Source of the DNA: Thermohalobaculum sp963822985
GTDB lineage: Bacteria > Pseudomonadota > Alphaproteobacteria > Rhodobacterales > Rhodobacteraceae
Direction: 5' to 3'
Assembly (NCBI GenBank): GCA_963822985.1
Contig: CAWGJU010000014.1
Location: 248,001-312,000, forward strand
DNA length: 64,000 bases
Part shown: piece by piece, positions 21,534 through 29,708 of the stretch
Numbering within the stretch: the first letter of the stretch is position 1
Layout: each line of letters begins with the position of its first letter
The notes under the pieces: generated by a model
What the model saw: the letters and a program-made list of their open reading frames with translations, nothing else
Databases searched by the model: none
What the model was told of the DNA's origin: nothing
Position numbers and translations under genes: made by a program

Positions 21534-21776
21534 ATGCCCGTCCAAGCCACCGAGATCGAGCGCCTGATCAAGGCCACCTTCCCCGAGGCCCGGGTCGAGA
21601 TCCGCGATCTCGCCGGCGACGGCAACCACTACGCCGCGACCGTCGTCGACGAGAGCTTTCGCGGCAAGAACCGCGTCCAGCAGCAGCGCATGGTCAACGC
21701 CGCGCTGAAGGACATCCTCGAGGGGCCGAATGCGCCCCTGCACGCGCTGGCGCTGCAGACCAGCGCGCCGGATTGA
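21534..21776 (+). CDS. BolA family protein
   Basis: Small BolA-fold protein. It pairs with monothiol CGFS glutaredoxins to bind or transfer [2Fe-2S] clusters and signal iron status. The sequence EIERLIKATFPEARVEIRDL followed by AGDGNHYAATVV and the C-terminal helix NRVQQQRMVNAALKDIL are family-typical. ATG 21534 (MPVQATEIE) fits homologue length (80 residues); ATG 21504 would add ten residues without a better ribosome site. Eighteen bases separate it from grxD, and the two are almost certainly one operon. Confidence 0.9.
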   Translation: MPVQATEIERLIKATFPEARVEIRDLAGDGNHYAATVVDESFRGKNRVQQQRMVNAALKDILEGPNAPLHALALQTSAPD

Positions 21777-21794
21777 GACGAAAGGACCTCCAAC

Positions 21795-22166
21795 ATGCTC
21801 GACACCACCACCGCCAAGGAACAGATCCAGCAAGCCGTCGACAGCCACGACGTGGTGCTGTTCATGAAGGGCACGGCGACCATGCCGCAATGCGGCTTCT
21901 CCAGCCGCGTCGCCTCGATCCTCGGCTATCTCGGCGTTAACTTCCACGACATGGACATCCTGCAAAGCCCCGAGTTGCGCCAGGGCATCAAGGAGTTCTC
22001 CGATTGGCCGACCACGCCGCAGCTTTACGTGAAGCAGGAATTCATCGGCGGCTGCGACATCGTCACCGAAATGACCATGTCGGGCGAACTCGACAAACTG
22101 TTCGACGACAAGGGCATCGCCTATGACAAGGACGCAGCCAAGCGCATCCGCGAAGCCAACGGCTGA
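21795..22166 (+). CDS. grxD: Monothiol glutaredoxin, Grx4/GrxD
   Basis: Monothiol glutaredoxin with the CGFS active site in GTATMPQCGFSSRV (Cys33), which with glutathione holds a [2Fe-2S] cluster and delivers it to client proteins. WPTTPQLYVKQEFIGGCDIV is the glutathione-binding block with the cis-proline. AAAGGACC lies just before the ATG. 123 residues, of which the last 14 overlap the start of pth in another frame. Its position after bolA supports the BolA-glutaredoxin partnership. Confidence 0.95.
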   Translation: MLDTTTAKEQIQQAVDSHDVVLFMKGTATMPQCGFSSRVASILGYLGVNFHDMDILQSPELRQGIKEFSDWPTTPQLYVKQEFIGGCDIVTEMTMSGELDKLFDDKGIAYDKDAAKRIREANG

Positions 22167-22920
22167 GGCCAAGGCCTCACAGGCCTTCGCGACGGGCGAC
22201 GTCGTCCTGATCGTCGGTCTGGGCAATCCCGGCCCGTCTTATTCCGGGCACCGGCACAATGTCGGCTTCATGGCCCTTGACGCGATCGCACGCGCCGAGG
22301 GCTTCGGCGCGTGGCGCCAGAAGTTCCAGGGCCAGATCGCCGAGGGCAGGATTGGGGCCAAGCGCGTGACGCTGCTCAAGCCCCTGACCTACATGAACGA
22401 GTCCGGGCGCTCGGTGGCCGAGGCGGCGCGCTTCCTCAAGGCGCCGCCCGCCGACGTCATCGTCATCCATGACGAGCTCGACCTCGCCCCCGGCCGGTGC
22501 CGGGTGAAGGTCGGCGGCGGCCACGCCGGCCATAATGGGCTGCGCTCGATCCACGCGCATCTGGGACCCGACTATGCGCGGGTGCGGGTCGGCATCGGCC
22601 ATCCCGGCCACAAGGACGCCGTCTCTGGCCATGTGCTGCACGATTTCTCCAAGGCCGAGCGCGACATTCTCGACCCGGTGCTCGACGGCATCGCCGACGG
22701 CGCGGCCAAGCTCGTCTTGGGCGACGATGCCGGCTTCCAGAACGCCGTCGCGCTCAGGGCCAAGCCGCCGAAAGCGCCTAAGCCGGCCGGCGCCAAGCCG
22801 CCGCACCAGGCGCGGGCGGCCGAGCGTCGCGGCGCCGAGGCGCGCGCCAGGGCCGAGGAGAAGCTGGCGGACAAGCCGGACAACCCGCTCGCCCGCCTGC
22901 TGGCGCGCTTCTCGCGCTGA
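22123..22920 (+). CDS. pth: Peptidyl-tRNA hydrolase
   Basis: Cytosolic hydrolase recycling tRNA from prematurely released peptidyl-tRNA. The catalytic histidine is His45 in SGHRHNVGFM and the supporting aspartate is Asp117 in VIHDELDLAPGRC; VGLGNPG and LLKPLTYMNESG are family blocks. The only standard start, ATG 22123, lies 44 bases inside grxD and gives a 25-residue leader absent from many homologues. A C-terminal lysine/alanine-rich tail (from about residue 207) is typical of alphaproteobacterial Pth. 265 residues. Coupled to grxD and convergent with the exoD-like gene, three bases away. Confidence 0.93.
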   Translation: MTRTQPSASAKPTAEAKASQAFATGDVVLIVGLGNPGPSYSGHRHNVGFMALDAIARAEGFGAWRQKFQGQIAEGRIGAKRVTLLKPLTYMNESGRSVAEAARFLKAPPADVIVIHDELDLAPGRCRVKVGGGHAGHNGLRSIHAHLGPDYARVRVGIGHPGHKDAVSGHVLHDFSKAERDILDPVLDGIADGAAKLVLGDDAGFQNAVALRAKPPKAPKPAGAKPPHQARAAERRGAEARARAEEKLADKPDNPLARLLARFSR

Positions 22921-22923
22921 GCC

Positions 22924-23616
22924 TCAAAGCAGCAGGATCCCGGTCAGAACTGTGGCCGCGATCATAGCGTAGCCGAACAGCGCCAGGTACCCGTCGCCGG
23001 TCAGCATGGCCAGCCCCAGCGCCAGCACACCGAGCGCGGGCGCCGTGACGCCCCATGGGATAAAGGCGAGCGGGTAGAACGTGAGGGTCATCACGACCAT
23101 CGCCACGACCATCGCCAGCCGCTGCGGCCGACCGCAGGTCAGAGGCTCCAGGCGCGGGTGCATCCAGCGATCCACCCGCCGCACATAGGGCCGCGCCTTC
23201 TCGACACCGTTCTCAATCGTCTCCTTCTTGATCTTGCGCCGCGCGATGACGCCGGGGATCCAGATGCCTCCGCGCCTGTGGATGAGCGATTGACCAAGGA
23301 TCAGCAGAATGAGCGTCGCCGTCCCGATGGACATGCCGGGAATGCCGCCGACGATTGGCAGGGCCGCCAAGAGCGCGAACACGCTGACCAGCGCGCCGAC
23401 CGAACGGTGCTCGAAGGTGGCAAGCACATCCTCGACCGAGACCTGATCGTCGCCCGATCCCTCGATGCCGTCCATCAGGTTTTCCAGCGCGCCGCTCTCC
23501 GCTGCCTCGGAAACCTCCGGCTCCTCCTCGAGGATGCTGCCCATAGCCTCGTCGTCCCGCTCGCGGGCGGTATCGTCGCGGCTTGGGTCGGGCTCGTTCA
23601 TCGCGTTGGCGGCCAT
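22924..23616 (-). CDS. ExoD-like exopolysaccharide synthesis protein
   Basis: Membrane protein of the ExoD family, first linked to exopolysaccharide production in rhizobia; molecular activity unknown. An acidic, probably disordered N-terminus (about 60 residues) precedes LVSVFALLAALPIVGGIPG, SIGTATLILLILGQSLIHRR with the family GGIWIP, then RPYVRRVDRWMHPRLEPLT and two or three more helices. ATG 23616 gives 230 residues; ATG 23601 is an alternative. It diverges from ychF and ends three bases from pth. Confidence 0.82.
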   Translation of the reverse strand: MAANAMNEPDPSRDDTARERDDEAMGSILEEEPEVSEAAESGALENLMDGIEGSGDDQVSVEDVLATFEHRSVGALVSVFALLAALPIVGGIPGMSIGTATLILLILGQSLIHRRGGIWIPGVIARRKIKKETIENGVEKARPYVRRVDRWMHPRLEPLTCGRPQRLAMVVAMVVMTLTFYPLAFIPWGVTAPALGVLALGLAMLTGDGYLALFGYAMIAATVLTGILLL

Positions 23617-23720
23617 GCTGTTCGGTCTGGCAACGTCGTCTCGCCCGACGCGGTTCCGCCGCCTTGACCGGTGCGGGCGCCCATGCCAAAGCGCGGCTCG
23701 CCTAAAATCGGGAGCGTCCC

Positions 23721-24818
23721 ATGGGCTTCAAATGCGGCATCGTCGGGCTGCCGAACGTCGGCAAGTCCACGCTTTTCAACGCGCTGACGCGCACCGCGGC
23801 GGCCCAGGCGGCAAACTTCCCCTTCTGCACCATAGAGCCGAATGTCGGTGAGGTGGGCGTGCCCGATCCGCGCCTGATGCGGCTGGCCGAAATCGCCAGG
23901 TCGAAACAGGTGATCCCGGCGCGGCTGACATTCGTGGACATTGCGGGGCTCGTCAGGGGCGCCTCCCGAGGCGAGGGCCTGGGCAACCAGTTCCTGGCGA
24001 ACATCCGCGAGGTCGACGCGATCGCCCATGTGCTGCGCTGCTTCGAGGCCGGCGACATCACCCATGTCGAGGGACGCGTCGATCCGATCGCCGACGCCGA
24101 GACGGTCGAGACCGAGCTGATGCTCGCCGACCTCAATTCGGTCGAGCGCAGGCTGCAGAACGTCGCGCGCAAGGTGCGGGGCGGTGACAAGGAGGCGGTT
24201 CAGCACGAGCGCCTGCTGAAGGCGGCGCGCGAGGCGCTCGAGGCCGGGCGGCCGGCGCGCACGGTCGAGGTCGGGGAAGACGAACGCCGCGCCTGGCGCG
24301 CGCTTGGGTTGCTGACGTCCAAGCCCGTCCTCTATGTCTGCAACGTCGACGAGGCCGCGGCTGCGACGGGCAATGCCTTCTCGGCGCGGGCCGCCGAGAT
24401 GGCGGCCGCCCAGGGTGCCGCGCATGTCGTCATCTCGGCCGCCATCGAAGAGGAGATCGCCCAGCTTCCGGACGCCGACCGCGCCGAGTTCCTCGCCGAT
24501 CTGGGGCTCGAAGAGCCGGGCCTCGACCGTCTGATCCGCGCAGGCTACCAGCTCCTCGGGCTCATCACCTATTTCACCGTCGGGCCGAAGGAGGCACGTT
24601 CCTGGACGATCGCCGAAGGCACGCTGGCGCCGCAGGCGGCCGGCGTCATCCATGGCGACTTCGAGCGCGGCTTCATCCGCGCCGAGACGATCCCCTATGA
24701 GACCTTCGTCGAATGCAACGGTGAACAAGGCGCCAAGGAGGCCGGCCGAATGCGCGTCGAGGGCAAGACCTACCAGGTGGCCGACGGCGACGTGCTGCAC
24801 TTTCTGTTCAACGCCTGA
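23721..24818 (+). CDS. ychF: YchF/Obg-type ATPase
   Basis: Ribosome-associated P-loop ATPase of the OLA1/YchF group. P-loop GLPNVGKST is at residues 9-17, switch region FVDIAGLVRGASRGEGLGNQ follows, and the G4 position is NVDE rather than NKxD, which explains the family's ATP preference. The C-terminal TGS-like domain includes DFERGFIRAETIPYETFVEC and ends ADGDVLHFLFNA. 365 residues, intact. A short gap with a strong promoter and tRNA-Gln follow. Confidence 0.96.
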   Translation: MGFKCGIVGLPNVGKSTLFNALTRTAAAQAANFPFCTIEPNVGEVGVPDPRLMRLAEIARSKQVIPARLTFVDIAGLVRGASRGEGLGNQFLANIREVDAIAHVLRCFEAGDITHVEGRVDPIADAETVETELMLADLNSVERRLQNVARKVRGGDKEAVQHERLLKAAREALEAGRPARTVEVGEDERRAWRALGLLTSKPVLYVCNVDEAAAATGNAFSARAAEMAAAQGAAHVVISAAIEEEIAQLPDADRAEFLADLGLEEPGLDRLIRAGYQLLGLITYFTVGPKEARSWTIAEGTLAPQAAGVIHGDFERGFIRAETIPYETFVECNGEQGAKEAGRMRVEGKTYQVADGDVLHFLFNA

Positions 24819-24844
24819 CGTAGGATGAACCAGGTTCGCAAGCC

Positions 24845-24873
24845 TTGACGCGTCCGGCCTCTCTCTCTATCTC
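24845..24873 (+). promoter_or_regulatory. Promoter of tRNA-Gln
   Basis: TTGACG (24845-24850) and TATCTC (24868-24873), 17 bases apart, look like sigma-70 -35 and -10 boxes. Transcription would start near 24880, about seven bases before the tRNA. No other gene follows on this strand, so the tRNA is the likely target. Confidence 0.55.
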
Positions 24874-24886
24874 GCGGTCACCCTCG

Positions 24887-24960
24887 TGGGGGATAGTTCA
24901 ACGGTAGAACCGCGGACTCTGAATCCGTTAATCCAGGTTCAAATCCTGGTCCCCCAGCCA
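24887..24960 (+). tRNA. tRNA-Gln (CUG anticodon)
   Basis: A 74-base cloverleaf. The 7-bp acceptor TGGGGGA pairs with TCCCCCA, followed by G and an encoded CCA at 24958-24960. The anticodon stem GCGGA/TCCGT closes the loop CTCTGAA with anticodon CTG (reads CAG, glutamine). The T arm is CCAGG/CCTGG around TTCAAAT. It marks the left edge of the accessory region, and its 3' half is a classic integration site for tyrosine-recombinase islands. I found no second copy of its 3' end in the window. Confidence 0.96.
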
Positions 24961-25133
24961 AATAAATTCCCGCATCTGCAATAACTTAGCAGCGCTCCAG
25001 CGATCATCTAAGATCGCGCCATGTGCGAACGGCTACCAAGCAATTTCAATCAGTTACGACGGCTCCCGGCCGCTCCATGCGACATAGCCGCGACATAACT
25101 AATGTCGTGCCTACGGTCCGGCGCTAAGCCTAA
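24961..25133. other. Short AT-richer gap between tRNA and first insertion sequence
   Basis: No gene seen. The stretch has GCGACATA twice (25079-25086, 25090-25097), and CGACAT (25091-25096) is the inverse complement of ATGTCG (25102-25107). The base composition is lower in GC than the backbone. It may be the left junction of the island. The last three bases, TAA, are the target duplication of the IS. Confidence 0.4.
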
Positions 25134-26065
25134 GACCTGTCCTGGAAGTTTCTCAGCGTGCCAAGCGGCGTAGCATGATCTTGATCATGGCGAGCTTGAC
25201 GAGGGCTTCCGCCGTTCGGGCGAGGTGCTCGTAGTCGCGCGCGAGGCGGCGGTTGCGCCTGATCCAAGACAGGGTGCGCTCGACGATCCAGCGTTTCGGC
25301 AGCACGGCGAAGCCCTTCGTTCCGGGTTCGCGGCGCACGATCTCCAGACGCCATCTGCCGGCCGACGCGATGGTCTCGGCGGCCTTCGGCCCCTGGTAGC
25401 CCTGATCGGCGAACACGGTCTCGATGAAGGGAAAGCGCCGCCGCGTGCGCTTGTCGAGCACCAGCGCGGCGCCGTCGCGATCCTGCAAATTGGCGGGGTG
25501 GATCACGACGCGCAGCATCAGGCCGAGCGTGTCGACGAGCACATGGCGCTTGACGCCCTTGGTCTTCTTGCCCGCGTCAAAGCCCGTTTCCTGCGGTTTG
25601 CGCCCCCTTTTTCCGCCGATTTGACCGTCTGGCTGTCGACGATCGCCGCACTGGGCTGGGGCGCGCGGCCCTCCGCCTCGCGCAGGGCCGCGTAGAGCGT
25701 CTCATGGATGCGATCGAGCGTCCCGTCGTAGCGCCACAGGTCAAAATACGCCCAGACCGTGCTGCGCGGCGGAAAGTCCTTGGGAAGATGCCGCCACTGA
25801 CAGCCGGTCTCGAGCACGTAAAGCACGCCCTGCAGAACCTCGCGCACATCGACCTCGCGTCGCCGCCCGCCGCGCTTCGCGGGCGGGATGTGCGGCTCGA
25901 TCAGCGCCCACTCCGCATCGCTCAGATCGCTCGGGTAGCGCAGCACCCGCCGATCATATCTCTGGCGATCTTCCCCACTCCACATCCGACGCCTCCATCG
26001 CTCCCCGGCGTCGGACACAGAATCACAAACGATTCCAGAAACTCAAGGAGTTTCAGGACAGGTTC
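25134..26065 (-). mobile_element. IS5-family insertion sequence, copy 1
   Basis: A 932-bp element with terminal inverted repeats (ACCTGTCCTG at both ends), flanked by TAA on each side (25131-25133 and 26066-26068). The transposase reads on the minus strand. The copy at 35812-36744 is nearly identical and one base longer; this copy lacks one A at its left terminus (GACC instead of GAACC). The TNA-type duplication and the two-frame transposase place it in IS5, near the IS1031/IS427 groups. Confidence 0.92.
25153..25985 (-). CDS. IS5-family transposase, two frames (copy 1)
   Basis: DDE transposase made from two overlapping frames. The first (25985-25518) starts MWSGEDRQRYDRRVLRYPSD and carries LRYPSDLSDAEWALIEPHIP, then the first catalytic Asp in AAIVDSQTVKSAEKGG. 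The second (to 25153) has VFADQGYQGPKAAET (second Asp) and VLPKRWIVERTLSWIRRNRR (Glu). A -1 shift in the G-run after GAAAAA joins them as EKGGRKPQETGFDAGKK, as in related IS5 elements. Start is ATG 25985; a GTG 11 codons upstream is possible. It appears functional. Confidence 0.88.
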
Positions 26066-26068
26066 TAA

Positions 26069-26303
26069 GTAAGCGCCCCTCTGAGGAATCGCCGCGGGTA
26101 TAGTCCACATCTCGTAGCTCCCGGCGAGACTAGCCCTAGATCTGCACTGCATTGCACTGAGCGGCAGACCGTCGTAGAGGATTGTCTGCAACGGGGCCGC
26201 CAGTCAGCCGTAGGCAATTGAGGGTCTCATCGTGATGCTTGCAAGAAACGCAGTCGCCAAAAGGAGGGTCAGATGTCCCGACGCAACTAAAGAGGACGGA
26301 CAG
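26069..26303 (+). other. Leader region before the HTH-recombinase module
   Basis: No confident gene apart from a five-codon frame (26273-26290) with a very strong ribosome site. The rest of the stretch shows no recognisable coding sequence. It probably holds the promoter for the small HTH genes. Confidence 0.4.
26273..26290 (+). CDS. Possible five-codon leader peptide (MSRRN)
   Basis: AAAAGGAGGG at 26259-26268 is the best ribosome site in this module, yet the ATG four bases on (26273) opens only ATG-TCC-CGA-CGC-AAC-TAA. The true HTH gene starts 13 bases after that stop with its own AGAGGA. This may be a leader that couples or loads ribosomes for the HTH gene, or a relic of a longer gene. No function is shown by sequence. 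Confidence 0.3.
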   Translation: MSRRN

Positions 26304-26582
26304 ATGACTGATCCCGACAACGACTTCTTGCACGGCGCCGCCGAGATCGCTGGATTCTTGCGCGTCTCGAGACGCCGTTTCTACTACTTGGCAGAACGTG
26401 GGTTGATCCCAGCCGCCAAGCTCGGCAACACGTGGACCGCGCGCAAGAGCCGTCTGATAGCTCACCTCGAAAGTGCGGAGAACCGCAACCTCGGTTCGCC
26501 GGCGCGTACAAAGTACAACCCGGCCGAGCAGCTGGAGTTTCCGCTTGAGGGCACCGATGCCGACGATGCGGAGCACCTCTGA
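26304..26582 (+). CDS. Helix-turn-helix DNA-binding protein, excisionase-like
   Basis: A 92-residue protein. Residues 8-50 (FLHGAAEIAGFLRVSRRRFY followed by YLAERGLIPAAKLGNTW) form a winged helix-turn-helix of the kind found in excisionases and AlpA-like regulators; the C-terminus is charged and unrecognised. ATG 26304 follows AGAGGA. Its stop overlaps the next ATG (TGATG), and a tyrosine recombinase pair follows, so it is probably a recombination directionality factor or repressor of that module (inference). Confidence 0.7.
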   Translation: MTDPDNDFLHGAAEIAGFLRVSRRRFYYLAERGLIPAAKLGNTWTARKSRLIAHLESAENRNLGSPARTKYNPAEQLEFPLEGTDADDAEHL

Positions 26583-26767
26583 TGGCGCGCAAGAGTAACC
26601 CCGGCTCGGGCATCCCCGAAAGGCTCCTCACAATCCAGGAATTTGCCCAGGCGAGGCACTGCTCGACGAAGACGGTGCGGCGCTTGATCGCCGAAGGAAA
26701 GCTGCCGGTCATCCGCACCGGCCGCCTTCTGCGTATCCATCCCCGCTTCCTGTACGAGGACCTCTGA
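26582..26767 (+). CDS. Excisionase-family helix-turn-helix protein
   Basis: Sixty-one residues, almost all one HTH_17/MerR-like domain: RLLTIQEFAQARHCSTKTVR RLIAEGKLPVIRTGRLLRI. It overlaps the preceding HTH gene by one base (TGATG), so the pair is translated together. Such proteins bend DNA at attachment sites or control integrase direction. A 171-base gap with a large inverted repeat separates it from the first recombinase. Confidence 0.75.
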   Translation: MARKSNPGSGIPERLLTIQEFAQARHCSTKTVRRLIAEGKLPVIRTGRLLRIHPRFLYEDL

Positions 26768-26818
26768 GTGGACCGTTGCGGCAAATCATGTCCAGTCCTG
26801 TCCGTCCACTCTCTCGAA

Positions 26819-26873
26819 TCGGGAAAATATACCAGAAGAACTGCGCAAAGGATTTACTGGTATCTTTTCCCGA
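26819..26873. repeat. Long inverted repeat before recombinase genes
   Basis: TCGGGAAAATATACCAG (26819-26835) and its inverse complement at 26857-26873 (CTGGTATCTTTTCCCGA) match at 16 of 17 positions around a 21-base centre. It is AT-richer than its surroundings and lies 65 bases before the first recombinase. Two inverted recombinase-binding arms around a spacer is the layout of a tyrosine-recombinase core site; a transcription terminator or operator is the alternative. Confidence 0.6.
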
Positions 26874-26938
26874 AGTACCATGTCATTCTACTTGTGTCCT
26901 CCCGAGACCATGCCTGACCATAAAGAGGGCTCCCGACA

Positions 26939-28633
26939 ATGAACATGCAAGCACCGATCAAGGGCATGACCCGCATCTTCCGCCCGGAGGGTCCGGTCAC
27001 GCTCGCCGATGTCGCCGCAAAAGCCAGTGTGGAGCTGGCGGGTATCGCGCGCCGCGACACCGGCTCGGCTTTCCGCTCGCTTGCGGCCCGGCTTGACGTC
27101 GATCTCGCTACCGTGCCGGCCACGCCGGCCGCGGTGCGCGCGCTAATAGGCGACCTCACGCCCGGCGCCCTTGGCGTCTCGCCAAAGCGCCTCGCCAACC
27201 TCCGCTCGCTGGTCGTTAGGGCGGTCGAGCGCTTCGGCATGCGCCAGCGGGTAGCGACCCGGGCGGTGCCGCTCTCCGCGGCCTGGGCCGAGTTGCTCCC
27301 GCGCGCCGAGCCCAAATACTATCGCAATGGCCTGAACCGCTTCGCCGCCTACTGCTCGGCCATGGGTTTTGCGCCGGGCGAGGTCTCCTCGCAGACGCTG
27401 GTCGGCTTCCACGATGCCCTCGTTGCGGAATGCTTCGTCAAGCACCCTCGCAAGATCATCAAGCTTACGATCGCCCTCTGGAACCACTGCATGCGCAACG
27501 TCGAGGGCTGGCCGAAGGTGCGGCTCGCGTCCCCGTTCACGCGCGAACCAGACACGCTGCCGCTCGACACCTTTCCCCCAAGCTTCAGGGCGGATGTCGA
27601 CCGCTGGGTCCTACGAGTCACCGAGATCGACCCACTCGACCTCGAGGGCCCGAAGAGGCAGCTCCGCCTGGCCACGGTGAAGGGCTACGTTATGATGTTC
27701 CGGCGTTTCGCCTCGGCGCTGGTCCGGCGCGAGGTCCTGCCGCTCGAGGGGATCACCGGGCTGGCCGTGTTCTTCGAGGGCAAGCACTTCGAGGAGTGCC
27801 TGCGGCATCTCATGCCGAACCCAAAGGAGACCACCCCCTATGTTCACAAAGCGGCAACGCAGCTCGTCCACGTTGCGCGGCACTACGTCCGCGTCCCCGA
27901 GCCCGAGCTGACCCGGCTCCAGGCGATTGTCGGCAGGCTTGACCCGCAGCGGCCCCGCGGCATGGGCCGCCGCAACCGCGACCGGCTCGAGCAGTTCGAC
28001 GAGCCGGTGGTGATCCGTAGGTTTCTCTCTTTCCCGGCGGCCGAGAAGGCGCGTGCGCTCGCCTGCAGGAGCCCGATCCGGCGGGCCAAGGCCATGGAAC
28101 GGGCGCTGGCAATTTCGATCCTGATCCAGACCGGCCTCCGCATCCAGAATCTCAGGACCCTCCGGCTCGACCACAACTTGCGCCGGGTGGGCGGCCGTGT
28201 CTTCGTCGAGCTCCGGAGCGCCGAGACCAAGAACGAGATCGAGCTGACGCTCGAGCTGCCGCCCGATACGGTCGCGCTGCTGGAAGGATTCCTCGCCGAG
28301 CATCGGCCCCTGCTCGGAGGCCAACAGGGGCCTTATCTCTTCCCCGGCAGAACAGGCGGGCCGCGCTCGGATGGCGCCATGCGCCAGGCGATCTCAAATC
28401 CGCTGAAGCGGCACGCCGGCATCGAGGTGAACCCGCATCTCTTTCGCCATGCGACGTCGAAGATCGTCGTTGAGCGCAATCCGGAGATGTACGTCGCCGT
28501 CTCGCGCCGCCTCGGGAACAAATCAATCAACACGACCCTCGGCTCGTATCTCGGCACCGAGACCCGCGCCGCCAGCCGGCAGATCAACCGGATCCTTGAC
28601 CAGGCGCGCGACAAGCCCGAGCTGGAGGACTGA
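26939..28633 (+). CDS. Tyrosine recombinase/integrase, large (564 aa)
   Basis: Tyrosine site-specific recombinase. The N-terminal half (about 330 residues) is unusually long and contains a SAM-like core-binding region. The catalytic half shows the active-site Arg in LIQTGLRIQNLRTLRLDH, Lys in SAETKNEIELTL, the His-x-x-Arg box NPHLFRHATSKI, a LGNKS box with Asn where His is usual, and the nucleophile in INTTLGSYLGTETRA. ATG 26939 is used; ATG 26945 is close behind. The next recombinase begins five bases after its stop. Likely the main recombinase of a small integrating element; partner and target are unknown. Confidence 0.88.
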   Translation: MNMQAPIKGMTRIFRPEGPVTLADVAAKASVELAGIARRDTGSAFRSLAARLDVDLATVPATPAAVRALIGDLTPGALGVSPKRLANLRSLVVRAVERFGMRQRVATRAVPLSAAWAELLPRAEPKYYRNGLNRFAAYCSAMGFAPGEVSSQTLVGFHDALVAECFVKHPRKIIKLTIALWNHCMRNVEGWPKVRLASPFTREPDTLPLDTFPPSFRADVDRWVLRVTEIDPLDLEGPKRQLRLATVKGYVMMFRRFASALVRREVLPLEGITGLAVFFEGKHFEECLRHLMPNPKETTPYVHKAATQLVHVARHYVRVPEPELTRLQAIVGRLDPQRPRGMGRRNRDRLEQFDEPVVIRRFLSFPAAEKARALACRSPIRRAKAMERALAISILIQTGLRIQNLRTLRLDHNLRRVGGRVFVELRSAETKNEIELTLELPPDTVALLEGFLAEHRPLLGGQQGPYLFPGRTGGPRSDGAMRQAISNPLKRHAGIEVNPHLFRHATSKIVVERNPEMYVAVSRRLGNKSINTTLGSYLGTETRAASRQINRILDQARDKPELED

Positions 28634-28637
28634 GCCG

Positions 28638-29708
28638 ATGCCGGACAAAGATCAGCCGATGCGCAAGAACCTGCGCTTCGCGGACTGGCCCGAGGCCGAC
28701 AGGCGGGCCTGGGAGGGCCTGTTCGCCGAGGGCGACGTCTTTGACGATGCCGGGCTTGCTCGCCACTGGCGCCCGGCGACGCGGCGCACGAACTGCCGGC
28801 ACTATGCGCTCTGGCTGGGCTGGCACGCCCGCCGTGGCGAGCTCGAACCGGAGGTCGCGCCGGCCGCGCGGGTCACGCCCGAGCGCGTCCAGGCGTATGC
28901 CGCAAACCTCATCGAGACCCTGGCACCCTGTACCGCCGCGTCGATCGTAGTCGGGCTGAAGGTGGTGATGAAGGCCATGGCGCCGGAGACCGACTGGCGC
29001 TGGCTGATGGACCTCAGCAACCGCCTGAACACGTGGGCCAAGCCGTCCGTCGACCGCACACCGTCCATGCGCGGCGTGGACGAGATCCACTATGCCGCCC
29101 GAGGCGAACTCGATCGGCTGCTTTCCACGCCTCTCCGCCGGCGCCTCGACCGCGTGGCCTACCGCGACACGCTCATGGTCCTGCTGCTCTCCGCCTGCCC
29201 GATTCGGCTCCTCAACCTGAGCGGCCTGCGCATCGGCACGCAGCTTCGGCAGGAAGGCGACCGCTGGACTGTCCGGCTCGATGAGGCGGAGACGAAGAAC
29301 GGGCAGCGGCTGAGCTACCTTCTGCCGCGCCATCTCGCCGGCTATATTGCGGTCTACCTGGATCTCGTCCGGCCGAGCTTCCGGCCCGCGGCCGGCGAGG
29401 CGACGCTCTGGCTCGGCTTCGAGGGCGGGCCCCTCACACCGCACTCCATCTATGGCCGCATCGTGCTGGTGACGACGCGCCTCTTCGGCACGCCGATCAA
29501 CCCGCACCTCTTTCGGAGCTGCGGCGCGACGACGCTCGTCGAGCAGGCGCCGGAAGCGGCACGCCTGGCGGCCCCGCTCCTCGGCCACAGATACTTTCAG
29601 ACCACCGAGCGCTATTACGTGAAGGCCGGCCAGCTCGTCGCCGGCCGCCAAGTCAGCGCCGCGCTCGCGGCCATCGCCGCCGATCTCGAGGAGGGCATCG
29701 GTCCATGA
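28638..29708 (+). CDS. Second tyrosine recombinase (356 aa), in tandem
   Basis: Another full tyrosine recombinase. Catalytic residues: Arg in LLLSACPIRLLNLSGLRIG, Lys in DEAETKNGQRLSYLLPR, His-x-x-Arg in INPHLFRSCGATTLVE, His in APLLGHRYFQTTERYY, and the Tyr in that same segment. It is clearly different from its 564-residue neighbour and shares its operon. Its stop overlaps a new ATG (ATGA). Tandem non-identical tyrosine recombinases that overlap are the hallmark of recombinase-pair and recombinase-trio elements. Confidence 0.88.
   Translation: MPDKDQPMRKNLRFADWPEADRRAWEGLFAEGDVFDDAGLARHWRPATRRTNCRHYALWLGWHARRGELEPEVAPAARVTPERVQAYAANLIETLAPCTAASIVVGLKVVMKAMAPETDWRWLMDLSNRLNTWAKPSVDRTPSMRGVDEIHYAARGELDRLLSTPLRRRLDRVAYRDTLMVLLLSACPIRLLNLSGLRIGTQLRQEGDRWTVRLDEAETKNGQRLSYLLPRHLAGYIAVYLDLVRPSFRPAAGEATLWLGFEGGPLTPHSIYGRIVLVTTRLFGTPINPHLFRSCGATTLVEQAPEAARLAAPLLGHRYFQTTERYYVKAGQLVAGRQVSAALAAIAADLEEGIGP

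Noticed and set aside
18702..22226. 1174-codon minus-strand frame opposite pepN, bolA and grxD
   Set aside because: It is antisense to several well-conserved housekeeping genes; long antisense frames arise from GC-rich third positions.
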